Source: Geobacter sp. (GTDB lineage Bacteria; Desulfobacterota; Desulfuromonadia; Geobacterales; Geobacteraceae). Taken from it: a DNA stretch of 37,571 nucleotides. The DNA is taken from contig DNRQ01000117.1 in the NCBI GenBank assembly GCA_003499925.1, forward strand, positions 29,897-67,467. The letters are read 5' to 3'. A program made the position numbers and the translations under genes. Numbering within the stretch: position 1 is the first letter of the stretch; the number at the start of each line of letters is the position of its first letter. The notes beneath the pieces were generated by a model that had not been told where the DNA came from, ran no database searches, and saw only the letters and a program-made list of their open reading frames with translations. This document shows, in pieces, positions 6,979 through 16,029 of this stretch.

Positions 6979-7995
6979 TCAGGCGTCCGTCGAAGGGGTA
7001 GATCGAACCTCGATCCCTTTTGGACGCGCGGTTGGGGCGGGGTGGTGAGTAAGAGCGGAGCGAAGTTGTGCCATCTTGTCCGCCAGATCGGGCCTAACGG
7101 GTTGCCATTCTTCAATCCTGCGGGCGGCGCAGGACATGGTCGAGTGATCCCGGCTGCAGTACCTTGCCAGCTCGCTCAAGGTTGCACCGAGAACTGGAGG
7201 ACGGCCCACGCGGCAAGTGCTCTTACTTCGAAGCTCCGTGCATCCCTTGCGGCCGAGGTCAACAGTCTCGGAGCGTCCGGACCGATAACCGCCTCCACGG
7301 CTGCGAGCACCATTTCCAGATCCGGCTTTGTTGGCGGTTCCTCCTCCAAGCCGTCGAGGATGTCGAGGACGAAGTACTCGTCCCCCAGTAGCCTGCTGTC
7401 AATGTTCTTCTCGCCGTGGAAATACTTGTTGCGCTCCTGGCCGATCATCGAGTCGACGAACCCCTTGAAGGAGGCTTGTGCCCCCTTACGGTCGGACGGC
7501 GAGAACGTCGACAGGATGAAATCGGTCTCCAGCCAAGGTAACGTCATCTTCCCGAGGTAGGCCCGGTGGCTGCTCCACTTGTACTTCTCGGGGCTTTTTA
7601 CCATACGGGCGCGCACCGGGTTGAGGTGAATGTATGCGGCAAGCTCCTTCAGGCCTTCAGGTACTCGTCGGTATCGACCAGGATCGCCTTGTACGTCTCT
7701 CGAAAAGATGTCCTGTCTTGTGATGTCTCCAGTTAAACCATTGGACGTACCGTAGGGCGATGCGCTGCATGATCTTCGAAAGCGGGACGGCGGCGACCTG
7801 CAACTCCAGGTGGAAATGGGAGGTCATGAGGCAGAACGCGTGGATCTTGAAGGGGATGCGCTGGCGAACGATGTCGAGGATAGAGAAGAAGCGGAATCGG
7901 TCCTTGTCATCGGCGAAGATGTCTCTGTGATCGTTGCCCCGCAGGATCACGTGATAAATGGCCCCGGGTATGTGGATTCTGCTCTTTTTAGACAT
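6979..7995 (-). pseudogene. REP-associated tyrosine transposase (RAYT), frameshifted
   Basis: Remnant of a Y1/HUH single-strand DNA transposase of the IS200/RAYT type. The 5' part (SKKSRIHIPGAIYHVILRG, then CLMTSHFHLEL with the His-x-His metal motif, then WFNWRHHKTGHLF) is in one frame from the ATG at 7995. Near 7695 one base seems to be lost before YKAILVDTDEYL. Just after it an 8-bp tandem duplication (CCTGAAGG twice) shifts the frame again, into LAAYIHLNPVRARMV. Near 7200 a third shift leads to LSELARYCSRDHSTMSCAAR, which resembles the DnaA C-terminal helix-turn-helix. Such a domain is, as I recall, fused to some RAYTs. The gene is inactive as read. It is bounded by 17-bp inverted repeats and separates the cassette array from an IS66 remnant. 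Confidence 0.85.
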
Positions 7996-8020
7996 GCCGC
8001 AAGCATACCCCGAGATATCC

Positions 8021-8037
8021 ACTTATCAACACCCGGT
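8021..8037 (-). repeat. Right 17-bp inverted repeat of the RAYT unit
   Basis: ACTTATCAACACCCGGT, inverted partner of 6833-6849 with one mismatch. IS66 homology begins immediately to its right. Confidence 0.8.
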
Positions 8038-8040
8038 ACC

Positions 8041-8505
8041 ATGCGGCCCCCCCTGCTGAGAGAAATCAATAACGCTGTCCATGATGCTGGCGGCTGCCTC
8101 GACATGGCTGAGAGCGAGGCATATAGGTCACGCTATCGAGCCCTGTTGAGTGAAGCCGAGGCCGAGTGCCCTCCCCCCGACGAAAGCCAAAGGAACGGGC
8201 GCCGAGGAAGGCTTGCTCGCTCAAAGGCCCGTTGCCTTCTGGAACGACTTCGAGACTACGAATCTGACGTACTGCGCTTCATGATCGAAAAAGAGGTCCC
8301 GTTCTCAAACAACCAAGCCGAAAATGACCTCCGGATGACAAAGGTACAGCAGAAAATCTCAGGTTGCTTCCGATCCTGGGAGGGAGCCAAAATCTTCTGT
8401 AGAATCCGAAGCTATCTGTCCACTTGCCGGAAGCAAGGTGTCAGTGCGTCCGAAGGGCTGCGGCTGTTATTTGAAGGAAAGTTTCCGGCATTTATGCAGG
8501 AGTAA
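8041..8505 (+). mobile_element. IS66-family transposase, C-terminal remnant
   Basis: The last 150 or so codons of an IS66 DDE transposase, which catalyses cut-and-paste transposition. Recognisable are VPFSNNQAENDLRM (the region of the last catalytic Glu), KISGCFRSWEGAKIFCRI and RSYLSTCRKQG. The N-terminal two thirds and the accessory tnpA/tnpB genes are missing. The left break coincides with the RAYT inverted repeat, so insertion or recombination there probably truncated it. The right part up to about 8680 is presumably its old terminal region. Confidence 0.88.
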
Positions 8506-8556
8506 ATAGCCCTCAGTGTACCCTTAGCGGTGTCGTTCCCGCTGGGGTGGTGAATA

Positions 8557-8574
8557 GTTACGATTTTTCGTAAC
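8557..8574. terminator. Small hairpin after the IS66 remnant
   Basis: GTTACGA and TCGTAAC form a perfect 7-bp stem with a TTTT loop, followed by TTTGTT. It could act as a weak terminator or be part of the IS66 end region. Confidence 0.35.
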
Positions 8575-8659
8575 TTTGTTAAATATTAGCGTTTTTGCTA
8601 GCGCCTCATTCCTTTGCTCTGCGAGAGTGCCCTGTTGAGATAAGAAGAAACTTAAAATC

Positions 8660-9358
8660 TTAAGAACGTCCCTGAGCCGTATAGGGGCCCTGCCGGATCA
8701 GGCGGCTGAAGGTCTTCGCCAACTGGGGCTGACGAAAGAGCTCACCCTCACGGTAGTAATTGCCGTCGCGCAGGAAGATGCGCCGGCTCTCGGGGAAGCG
8801 TTCCAGTTTGGCGGCATACCCGCGCAGAGAGCCGGCCTCGTACCTGCTGAGCCTGAATCCCTTTCGGGCCAGGCGTTCAGCGGGTCGGCAAGCATCCGCA
8901 AAGCTGATGGTGCCGAAGCGTTGCAGCGCGAGCGCGACGCCGGCGACGGTACCGGGCACACCCACCGCTTTTGCGCCGACAGTGGAGCTCCCCGGAACGA
9001 CGTTCCCTTTGGCGTCGAGGTACATATCGCGCGTCGCTTTTTTCGGTGCCCTCTCCCTGAAGTCGAGAAATGAGTTGCGGCCGTCGGCGGTCCTGATAAG
9101 CATAAAACCGCCGCCCCCCAGATTGCCCGCTTCCGGATGCGTGACGGCCAGTGTCATAGCCACCACCGCTGCGGCATCCACCGCGTTTCCACCACTCTTA
9201 AGCGTTTTCATCCCCACCTGCGAAGCCAGCGGGCTCGCCGAGGCGACCATGCCGTGTCGTGCCCGCACCGGCTGGTGAGTAGCGGCAGATGCCGGATCCT
9301 GTGCGGCGCAAGCATAGCCGAACAGTATGAGAAAGAAGAATTGGGCCGCCTTCTGCAT
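8660..9358 (-). pseudogene. Truncated second copy of ggt
   Basis: The first roughly 220 codons of gamma-glutamyltransferase, very similar to the gene at 60-1757. They include the signal peptide and the same ribosome-binding site and ATG (9358). Homology stops near 8685 and the frame then runs into eight unrelated codons (YTAQGRS) before a stop. The catalytic Thr half is absent, so no active enzyme can be made. The break lies next to the IS66 remnant. Confidence 0.88.
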
Positions 9359-9516
9359 CACGATAACGCCTCCTCCGTTCATGCCCGGTCGTCGGATTCA
9401 TTACAACCACCAGGGCCGAGACCCGATACAGCCTCAATACGCATAGTACGTCAAGTAAGCCGCAAGGGCGACAGCAATTTTCGACCATATTCCCTCCGGC
9501 TCTCACTGCGAATTCA
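8685..9516 (-). repeat. Right copy of the roughly 830-bp direct repeat
   Basis: Partner of 1084-1915, same orientation, offset 7601 bp. It ends at GCGAATTCA and is followed at once by the promoter-like module at 9524. Confidence 0.88.
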
Positions 9517-9523
9517 ATCCCGT

Positions 9524-9552
9524 TTGACATCAATTAAAAGAAGTAATACAGT
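9524..9552 (+). promoter_or_regulatory. Sigma70-like promoter module (second of three)
   Basis: TTGACA (9524-9529), a 17-bp spacer and TACAGT (9547-9552). The spacer AATTAAAAGA..GTAA is almost identical to the module at 33479. The next plus-strand gene starts at 9899, leaving a leader of about 340 nt. Confidence 0.6.
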
Positions 9553-9898
9553 GCCCAATCATTGGACCCGTTTTAGGAACTAAGCGTCCAGTGGAAACCC
9601 GTCATAACAGAGGGAGTCGCCGGAGTGCCCGCCAGATACAATGAGGCAAGCCGAACGGGATAAACCTCTGTGGAGTCCATTAGATGCCGGTATCCAATAA
9701 TAGACCTGATTAGTGCTAATCTTCAGCTGGTTAAAACTCCCCCCTCCCTTGATGGGAGGGCGGGGGGGTGATTGTGATTTTGTGGAGCGAAGTGGCTCTT
9801 ATCGGCGCACTCCCATCCTGATGGTTCTATTGGTTTCAGCGCGAAAGAATACAAGCGAGATAACGAGATGTCTTCCCTGAGGTATGGAGGTGATCACC
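9553..9898 (+). other. Leader or intergenic region before the RCC1 protein
   Basis: No gene is seen. The stretch has an unrecognised part (about 9590-9700) and then the dispersed repeat with CCCCCTCCCTTGATGGGAGG (9738-9760), introduced by GATTAGTGCTAATCTTC. It ends in the strong ribosome-binding site GGAGGTGATCACC before the ATG at 9899. I could not fit it to a known riboswitch. Confidence 0.45.
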
Positions 9899-12800
9899 AT
9901 GAAAACTCCGCTCCGACTTCCCCTCTTCACATCGCTGCTGTTCATTTTCCTGTCAGGGACCTCGCTGGCCCTCCCGTCTGCCACAGCGGTCGCCCCCTCA
10001 GCCGGCGCCACCTTGGTACCACTCAACACAACCGTCTCGGCGACCTTCAACGAGGCGATGGACCCGAACCTTATCTCCAATGGAGCTTTCTCGCTGTCCT
10101 ACGATTGCGGGGTGACGGCCGTTGCCGCAGGAGCTGCTCATACGCTGGCACTGAAGGCGGATGGCACCGTAGTGTCATGGGGGCTCAACAGCTCCGGACA
10201 GACCGATGTACCGGCTGGGCTTAGCGGGGTGGTTGCAGTCGCCGCAGGATATCCTTCCCTCGCCCTGAAGGGAGATGGCAGCGTAGTAGCATGGGGAACG
10301 AGCAGCTCTGTTCCGGCGGGGCTGATCGGTGTGGTTGCTATCGCCGCGGGAAGTCACATGATGGCTTTGAAGGGGGACGGCACTGTGGTGGTCTGGGGAG
10401 ATAACACCTATGGCCAGACCAGCGTGCCGGCAGGATTCAACGATGTGGTTGCCATTGCCGCAGGAATCCAGCACTGCCTGGCCCTGAATGGGAACGGTAC
10501 CGTGGTCGCTTGGGGAAGAAACGATCAGGGCCAGGCCGCTGTGCCGGCAGGACTCACCGGCGTCGTCGCCATTGCCGGGGGAACTCATCATTCCTTGGCC
10601 CTTAGGGGGGACGGCACTGTGGTGGCGTGGGGGGGCGATGCCAATGGGCAGGCGCGCGTGCCGGCGGGTCTGAATGATGTGGTCGCCATTGCTGCGGGTG
10701 GCGATCACTCCCTGGCTCTGAAGCGGGACGGCACTGCAGTGAGTTGGGGAGGCAGCTTTAGCCTCAGCGTGCCAGCCGGGCTTACTGGCATAACGGCCCT
10801 GTCCGGGGGGCTTTATCACTCGGTGGCGTTGAAGGCGGACGGTACCATGGCGGTCTGGGGGGAAACCCAGTATGGGGCCACCACCGTTCCAACTGGTAAG
10901 GCGACGGCGACTGCAGCGGGGTATTACCACTCCCTTGCCCTGAAGGAAGACGGCACCGTGGTGACCTGGGGTAAAAACGCTGTGGGGCAGACCAACGTGC
11001 CGGTGGGGCTTCGCAGGGTGATATCTGTGGCGGGTGGAGCTGCTCATTCCCTGGCACTGGTGGGAGATGGCACGGTAGCGGCTTGGGGGAGTAACGACAG
11101 TGGCCAGGTCAGCGTGCCGGCGGGGCTTGCCGGGGTAGCCGCCATAGCCGCTGGGCGCTTGTCTTCTATGGCCGTCAAGGGAGATGGTACCGTGGTAGGT
11201 TGGGGGTCCATCACCGTTCCTGCGGGGTTGACCGGGGTAGTCACCATTGCTGCGGGAGGCATTCACTATCTGGCACTTAAAGGGGATGGCACTGTCGTCG
11301 CTTGGGGCTCCGATTTCCATGGCAGCACCATAATGCCGGCAGGATTAAGCGATGTGGTGGCCGTTGCAGCCGGGGCCTTTCACTCCCTGGCCCTGAAGAG
11401 GAACGGCACCGTCGTGGCTTGGGGAGATAATCACGATGGCCAGAGCCGCGTTCCGTCAGGGCTTACCGGGGTAGTTGCCATAGCCGCGGCAATGTATTAC
11501 TCGATGGCCCTCAAGGATGACGGCACCGTGGTGGGGTGGGGCAACCGGTATCCGGTCCCACCGGCGGGATTGACCGGGGTGGTGGGCATAGCTGCTGGAA
11601 GTGAGCACTGTCTGGCTCTGATGCAGGATGGCCGAGTGGTGGCCTGGGGTAATAGCGCCTATGTGGCGCCGGCGACCACCGATTCCACCAACCTGTGCAG
11701 CGTGCCTGGCGCCATTTCCTATGACCCGACGACCAAAACCGCCACCTTTGCTCCCTCCTCTCCCCTGCCCTATTCCGCACGCATCAACGCGAGCTTCAGC
11801 CAATGGCTGCGCGGAGCCAGCGGTGGCCAATTGACAGCCGACGTCAGGTGGCAGTTCCAGAGTGTGCTAGATGGTACTCCTCCGGTAACCGCCGCAGCGC
11901 CTGGCGGCGCATCCTATGCCGTCCCCCAGAAAGTCATGCTCACCTGCAATGACGGTACCGAATCGGGATGCGCCGCGACCTTCTACTGCCAGGGATCGGG
12001 ATGTAATCCGAGGACGTTGTACATGGACGGCGTGCGTCTGTCCGCATCAACCGATCTGAGGTATTACTCCCTTGATCGCGCGGGTAACGCCGAGGCGACC
12101 CGGACGGCCTCCTACCAGTTTCCTCCCGACACGGCCATTACCTCAGCCCCCGATCCCCTCACTACAGTGCAGGACGCGACCTTTACCCTGGTCGGCAACG
12201 GGACCGGCTCGTTTCAATGCCGCCTGGACGGCGGCTCCTACGCTCCCTGTTCCAGCCCCAGCACTCACCTTGCAGTGGCAGACGGGTTACATACCTTCCA
12301 TGCACGTTTTGTCGATGCAACCGGAAACATGGACACAACCCCGGCTCTTTACAGCTGGACAGTCGATAGCACCGCACCGGCGCTGACCGTATCCGCCCCG
12401 TCCAATGGCTCCACCATCCAGACGGCGCACCTGACCGTTAACGGGACGGTATCCGACTTGAGCGGCGTCCGCTCCGTAACGGTCAACGGCACGGCCGTAA
12501 CCGTGGATACGTCGGGAAGCTTCAGCCATACAGTGCTGCTCAGCCGCGGCGTCAGTACCACCATCGCCGTTGCCGCCACCGACAATGCGGGCAACAGCAG
12601 TAGCGACACACGGACCATAACCTTCCGGGACACCCTCCCTCCCTCCTGCAATTTTCAGGGGCCGTTTGACGGGGATGACCTCCTGGTCGGCGCAAACGGA
12701 AACGTCTCCATATCCGGCTCCTCGTCAGACGGGCATGACGGCTCAGGGGTCAAGTCGGTCCAGGTAACCGACGAGCGCAATCAACCGGTCGGCATCACCA

Positions 12801-15052
12801 TGTCTGGCTTGGGCGATTGGGGCGGCACCTGGACATCCTACCTGGCCCCCGGGATCCATACCTTGACCTGCACTGCAACAGATGTGGCAGGAAATGTGGG
12901 GCCTGCGTCGAAGATTACGGTCCGGGTGATCAACCCGAGCGTCGGCATCGAGTCGGTACGAGGGCCGCGCTGCGGGATTATCAAGATTCCGATCCGCCTG
13001 GACAATAAAAGCACCCTGCAGGTAGGTTCCGCAACCTTTACCACAACCTTTTTCAAGTACGTTCAGAACCCTTACCCGACAAACACCTATGCCGCGATGG
13101 ACCTGGGCTTCACCCCGCGCCAGATCATAGCCGGACCCGCGGCTCTGGCGGCGGAGAAAGATGTCCAAGGCACCATCAGCGAAGGTTATCACCCCTGCGC
13201 GCCCACATTCCCTGGTACGCCGGCGCTTTGCGACTACCTGGTGGACTGGGATATAGACACCAGGGTGGCAGGACTCAACCAGAACGTCATTGCCGGCGGA
13301 GATATCGGCTATCTGCTGGCTACAGCGACAAAAGTGGGGGAGGTAAAGCAGGGCTACCCGCGCGGCGCGACTACCAGCACCACGGGGGCGATTCTGCCCA
13401 CAGGAGTATTTGGTCAGTCGATCTACAGTGTCAGGACCGGGGATCTCAACAACAGTGGCGTTGTCGACATTGGAGAGCTTCAGACCGTAATCAATCAGCA
13501 TCTGACAGTTGCGGCTGTTTCGCCAATGGCGGATGTCAATGACGACGGCGTGGTTTCGGTAGCCGAGGTCCAACTGGCGATCAACGAGAACCTTGGTTAC
13601 TGTGCCTCGTCGAGCTATTCTCCTCCACTGCCAATTAACAATGCGGTCGAGTTGAGTCTGGGAACAGCTGCGGGGAGCGCAGGATCTGATATCACTCTCC
13701 CCCTTACTCTTACCAACCGCTCGGGCCTGGAAGCCGTTGCCGTAGCAATGACGATCGCCTTCGATCCGGCCAAATTTGAAGTGGTTGCTGTGAGTCGCGG
13801 TGCTGCCGCCGTCGCATCCAGCAAGAGCGTGAACTACGAGGTACCGACACCCGGGACCATCAAGCTTGTCATTGCGGGTGTGAACCACAACGCCATCGAC
13901 AACGGCGTGGTGGCGACCCTCGTACTGCGTATCAAGGCCGGCGTGGCGGCAGGTATCCACCAGATCTCTAACCAGCCCGCCGTCACCGACTCGATCGGCC
14001 AACTGCTCAGAGTGGCCGGTGCCAATGCGATGGTTTCGATAGGCAGCACGCCGCTTGCCGCCATGAGCACCCCGCGCGGAAGGGCCTTTAATGGTCATCC
14101 GGTGGACGTCGTCCTTTCGGCCAATCGGAATGCCGTCATTTACTACACGAGCAACGGCACCACACCGACTACCTCCTCATCCGTGTACAACAAGCCCATC
14201 TCCATCACGGGCAGCAGCACCCTCAAATTCATGGCCGTAGATGACTTGGGGAATGTGAGCCCGGTGACAACAGAGGTCTTCGTAATAGACGTGGCCTATC
14301 CTGTGGTGAGTGCTGGAGGCAATCTGACCAGAGTCGGCCTGTTCACCCTGGCCGGGTCAGCCAGTGACGCCAGCGCCATGAGCTATCTCTGGACTAAGCT
14401 GTCTGGGCCGGGTTCGGTAAGCTTCGGCAACCCGCGTGCTCTATCCACAGCGGTGAGCGCGTCGCTGAGCGGCACCTATAAGCTCAGGCTCACGGCAACC
14501 GATGCGGCTGGCAACAGCGCCTACAGCGACATGACGCTGGCATGGCGGAATCCGACTCTGTTCGTGCTCTTCGCAGGTACCGGTGGCGGCAGCGTCAGCA
14601 GTTTAACTGCTGCTGCACCGTTTGCCTGTACAGGGCTAAGTTGTAACCGCTCTTATGGGACCGGCACGGCGCTTATCCTGCGTGCCGTACCCGATTCGGC
14701 CAGTCTTTTTTCGGGCTGGTCCGGAGGCTGTAGCGGTATCAACGACTGCAGCCTGACCATCGACAACGACATTACCGTCACCGCTAACTTCGGCCTGGCC
14801 CCTTTGGTTATGATCGGCACGACCCCTTATCTGGCCTTCGATGTCGCCTACGCGGTGGCAAATAACGGCGCCGTCATTCGGATGAAAGACGGCGTTCATA
14901 GCGGCACAGTGACCGCCAACCGACCGATAGCCGTCACCTTGCAGGGGGGATACAACGGGAACTACACCGCCGTTAGCGCCGACACCACCGTCATGGGGCC
15001 GCTCGTGATACGATCAGGTACAGTCAGGACGAAAAGAATAAAAGTGAAATAA
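9899..15052 (+). CDS. Exported 1717-aa protein with 14 RCC1-like repeats, dockerin- and cohesin-like modules
   Basis: Probably a secreted or cell-surface protein; function unknown. After a signal peptide (residues 1-25) comes the first half of a bacterial Ig-like (Big_5/SbsA) domain (about 27-70). Fourteen RCC1-like repeats of the form AAGxxHSLALKGDGTVVAWG..VPAGLTG follow (about 71-597), enough for two seven-bladed propellers. The rest of the Ig domain follows (599-657, ISYDPTTKTATFAPSSPL). Next are a chitobiase-type module (659-739), further Ig/HYR-like modules (742-1012), a dockerin-type calcium-binding pair (about 1179-1236, GDLNNSGVVDIGELQ and DVNDDGVVSVAEVQ) and a cohesin-like domain (1247-1382). 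A second chitobiase-type module, a PKD-like module and an InlB-like B-repeat (GWSGGCSG) come next, with a C-terminal module of about 80 aa shared with the protein at 17037. The start at 9899 is set by the GGAGGTGAT site. Confidence 0.85.
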   Translation: MKTPLRLPLFTSLLFIFLSGTSLALPSATAVAPSAGATLVPLNTTVSATFNEAMDPNLISNGAFSLSYDCGVTAVAAGAAHTLALKADGTVVSWGLNSSGQTDVPAGLSGVVAVAAGYPSLALKGDGSVVAWGTSSSVPAGLIGVVAIAAGSHMMALKGDGTVVVWGDNTYGQTSVPAGFNDVVAIAAGIQHCLALNGNGTVVAWGRNDQGQAAVPAGLTGVVAIAGGTHHSLALRGDGTVVAWGGDANGQARVPAGLNDVVAIAAGGDHSLALKRDGTAVSWGGSFSLSVPAGLTGITALSGGLYHSVALKADGTMAVWGETQYGATTVPTGKATATAAGYYHSLALKEDGTVVTWGKNAVGQTNVPVGLRRVISVAGGAAHSLALVGDGTVAAWGSNDSGQVSVPAGLAGVAAIAAGRLSSMAVKGDGTVVGWGSITVPAGLTGVVTIAAGGIHYLALKGDGTVVAWGSDFHGSTIMPAGLSDVVAVAAGAFHSLALKRNGTVVAWGDNHDGQSRVPSGLTGVVAIAAAMYYSMALKDDGTVVGWGNRYPVPPAGLTGVVGIAAGSEHCLALMQDGRVVAWGNSAYVAPATTDSTNLCSVPGAISYDPTTKTATFAPSSPLPYSARINASFSQWLRGASGGQLTADVRWQFQSVLDGTPPVTAAAPGGASYAVPQKVMLTCNDGTESGCAATFYCQGSGCNPRTLYMDGVRLSASTDLRYYSLDRAGNAEATRTASYQFPPDTAITSAPDPLTTVQDATFTLVGNGTGSFQCRLDGGSYAPCSSPSTHLAVADGLHTFHARFVDATGNMDTTPALYSWTVDSTAPALTVSAPSNGSTIQTAHLTVNGTVSDLSGVRSVTVNGTAVTVDTSGSFSHTVLLSRGVSTTIAVAATDNAGNSSSDTRTITFRDTLPPSCNFQGPFDGDDLLVGANGNVSISGSSSDGHDGSGVKSVQVTDERNQPVGITMSGLGDWGGTWTSYLAPGIHTLTCTATDVAGNVGPASKITVRVINPSVGIESVRGPRCGIIKIPIRLDNKSTLQVGSATFTTTFFKYVQNPYPTNTYAAMDLGFTPRQIIAGPAALAAEKDVQGTISEGYHPCAPTFPGTPALCDYLVDWDIDTRVAGLNQNVIAGGDIGYLLATATKVGEVKQGYPRGATTSTTGAILPTGVFGQSIYSVRTGDLNNSGVVDIGELQTVINQHLTVAAVSPMADVNDDGVVSVAEVQLAINENLGYCASSSYSPPLPINNAVELSLGTAAGSAGSDITLPLTLTNRSGLEAVAVAMTIAFDPAKFEVVAVSRGAAAVASSKSVNYEVPTPGTIKLVIAGVNHNAIDNGVVATLVLRIKAGVAAGIHQISNQPAVTDSIGQLLRVAGANAMVSIGSTPLAAMSTPRGRAFNGHPVDVVLSANRNAVIYYTSNGTTPTTSSSVYNKPISITGSSTLKFMAVDDLGNVSPVTTEVFVIDVAYPVVSAGGNLTRVGLFTLAGSASDASAMSYLWTKLSGPGSVSFGNPRALSTAVSASLSGTYKLRLTATDAAGNSAYSDMTLAWRNPTLFVLFAGTGGGSVSSLTAAAPFACTGLSCNRSYGTGTALILRAVPDSASLFSGWSGGCSGINDCSLTIDNDITVTANFGLAPLVMIGTTPYLAFDVAYAVANNGAVIRMKDGVHSGTVTANRPIAVTLQGGYNGNYTAVSADTTVMGPLVIRSGTVRTKRIKVK

Positions 15053-15157
15053 ACGGCAGCAACGTGGTAGGCAGACAAGGGGACGTCCCGGCAGACAAGG
15101 GCAGACAAGACGCCCTTGAAATTGTGCGCTTCTTCCCTGCTAGGAGGAGAAAGGCAC

Positions 15158-15295
15158 GAAGTCGGGGGCGGCCTCTCATGGCAAATTGTTCCCACTGTCA
15201 TGGACGAGATACTCAAGGACGAAGACAAGAACAAAGTGGCGGCAGTGACCGAAGCGTTTAAAATTTTCAGACGCGACCCTTCGGGTCTCGACTAA
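15158..15295 (+). pseudogene. VOC-family (PhnB/YjdN-like) C-terminal remnant
   Basis: The reading frame GGLSWQIVPTVMDEILKDED, then NKVAAVTEAFKI, ends at TAA 15293-15295. SWQIVP(T)xxxE is the hallmark C-terminal strand of glyoxalase/VOC proteins annotated as 3-demethylubiquinone methyltransferase-like or PhnB. The rest of the domain (about 100 residues) is absent upstream, where short GGCAGACAAGG repeats occur instead. It is therefore a degraded fragment. Confidence 0.7.
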
Positions 15296-15326
15296 CAAAA
15301 CGAAGAATGGAGAGGGAATTACTGTT

Positions 15327-15911
15327 ATGACTTTGTGCTTCGCTGAACTGCGGAAAAAAATTGGTAATAGTGGCATTGTATATCCTTCAGAATTATTGGG
15401 TAAAATAGATAAATATCCGGATGGAATAGTCCAGCCTGGTCGGGTCTTGGTAGAAGATATACCGATTCCTGCGCTTTTCTTTGTTTGCTCTGAATCCGAC
15501 ATCGACTACCTCAAAATAAAGCTCCCCCTTCCACAGCCTGAAATAAGATATCGTTATCTGGAAATGGAGTTTCTTTCAGTAATTGAAATCCATCTAAGAT
15601 TCCCAAAAGATAGACAGCTGGTACTGCATCTGAATCCTTCCGTTCCAACCGTAAGAGATTTCCTTTATAGCGGGATAACTAATGGAATAGTGTCTCTTCA
15701 TTTTTTATGCGCCACAAGAAATATTTTAGCCAGTTCGTTTACCGAAATGGAAGCAGAAGAAATGGAATGGTTCAAAAGAAACCACCAACGCTCATTGAAG
15801 TTGAAGAAGATACCCGATTCCCTTTTCTCGCATGTATCCAAATCGTTAGCATCTTCATTTAAGGATAACCAAAGGTACTATAAGTTCTGGGGAAAAAGGG
15901 GACGACGGTGA
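15327..15911 (+). CDS. Uncharacterised 194-aa protein, AT-rich
   Basis: No recognised family, signal peptide or membrane segment. The protein looks like a mixed alpha/beta cytoplasmic protein (MTLCFAELRKKIGNSGIVYP at the start, a Lys/Arg-rich end). The ribosome-binding site GGAGAGGG lies 10 nt before the ATG. It is clearly more AT-rich than the genes on both sides and is flanked by a VOC remnant and by dispersed repeats, which suggests recent acquisition. Confidence 0.68.
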   Translation: MTLCFAELRKKIGNSGIVYPSELLGKIDKYPDGIVQPGRVLVEDIPIPALFFVCSESDIDYLKIKLPLPQPEIRYRYLEMEFLSVIEIHLRFPKDRQLVLHLNPSVPTVRDFLYSGITNGIVSLHFLCATRNILASSFTEMEAEEMEWFKRNHQRSLKLKKIPDSLFSHVSKSLASSFKDNQRYYKFWGKRGRR

Positions 15912-16029
15912 GGATTTGGGAACGCAACAGGGGTCTGAAACCAACAGGGGGGCATCCTACGGGACGCCGCCGAAACCCTGCGCAACTTGTAACCCCGCGG
16001 GACGGGCACGATTTCAGGGGCGTCTTCCT

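Noticed and set aside
8671..8690. GAGCCGTAT word as a group II intron end near the truncated ggt
   Set aside because: Only a short word matches and no intron-encoded protein or domain V hairpin is nearby.
9590..9700. Riboswitch or group II intron piece before the RCC1 protein
   Set aside because: I could not fit the sequence to GEMM, group II intron domains V/VI or another known motif.
10175..11320. 381-aa minus-strand ORF
   Set aside because: Mirror frame of the RCC1-like repeats; its repeated pattern comes from the sense-strand repeats.
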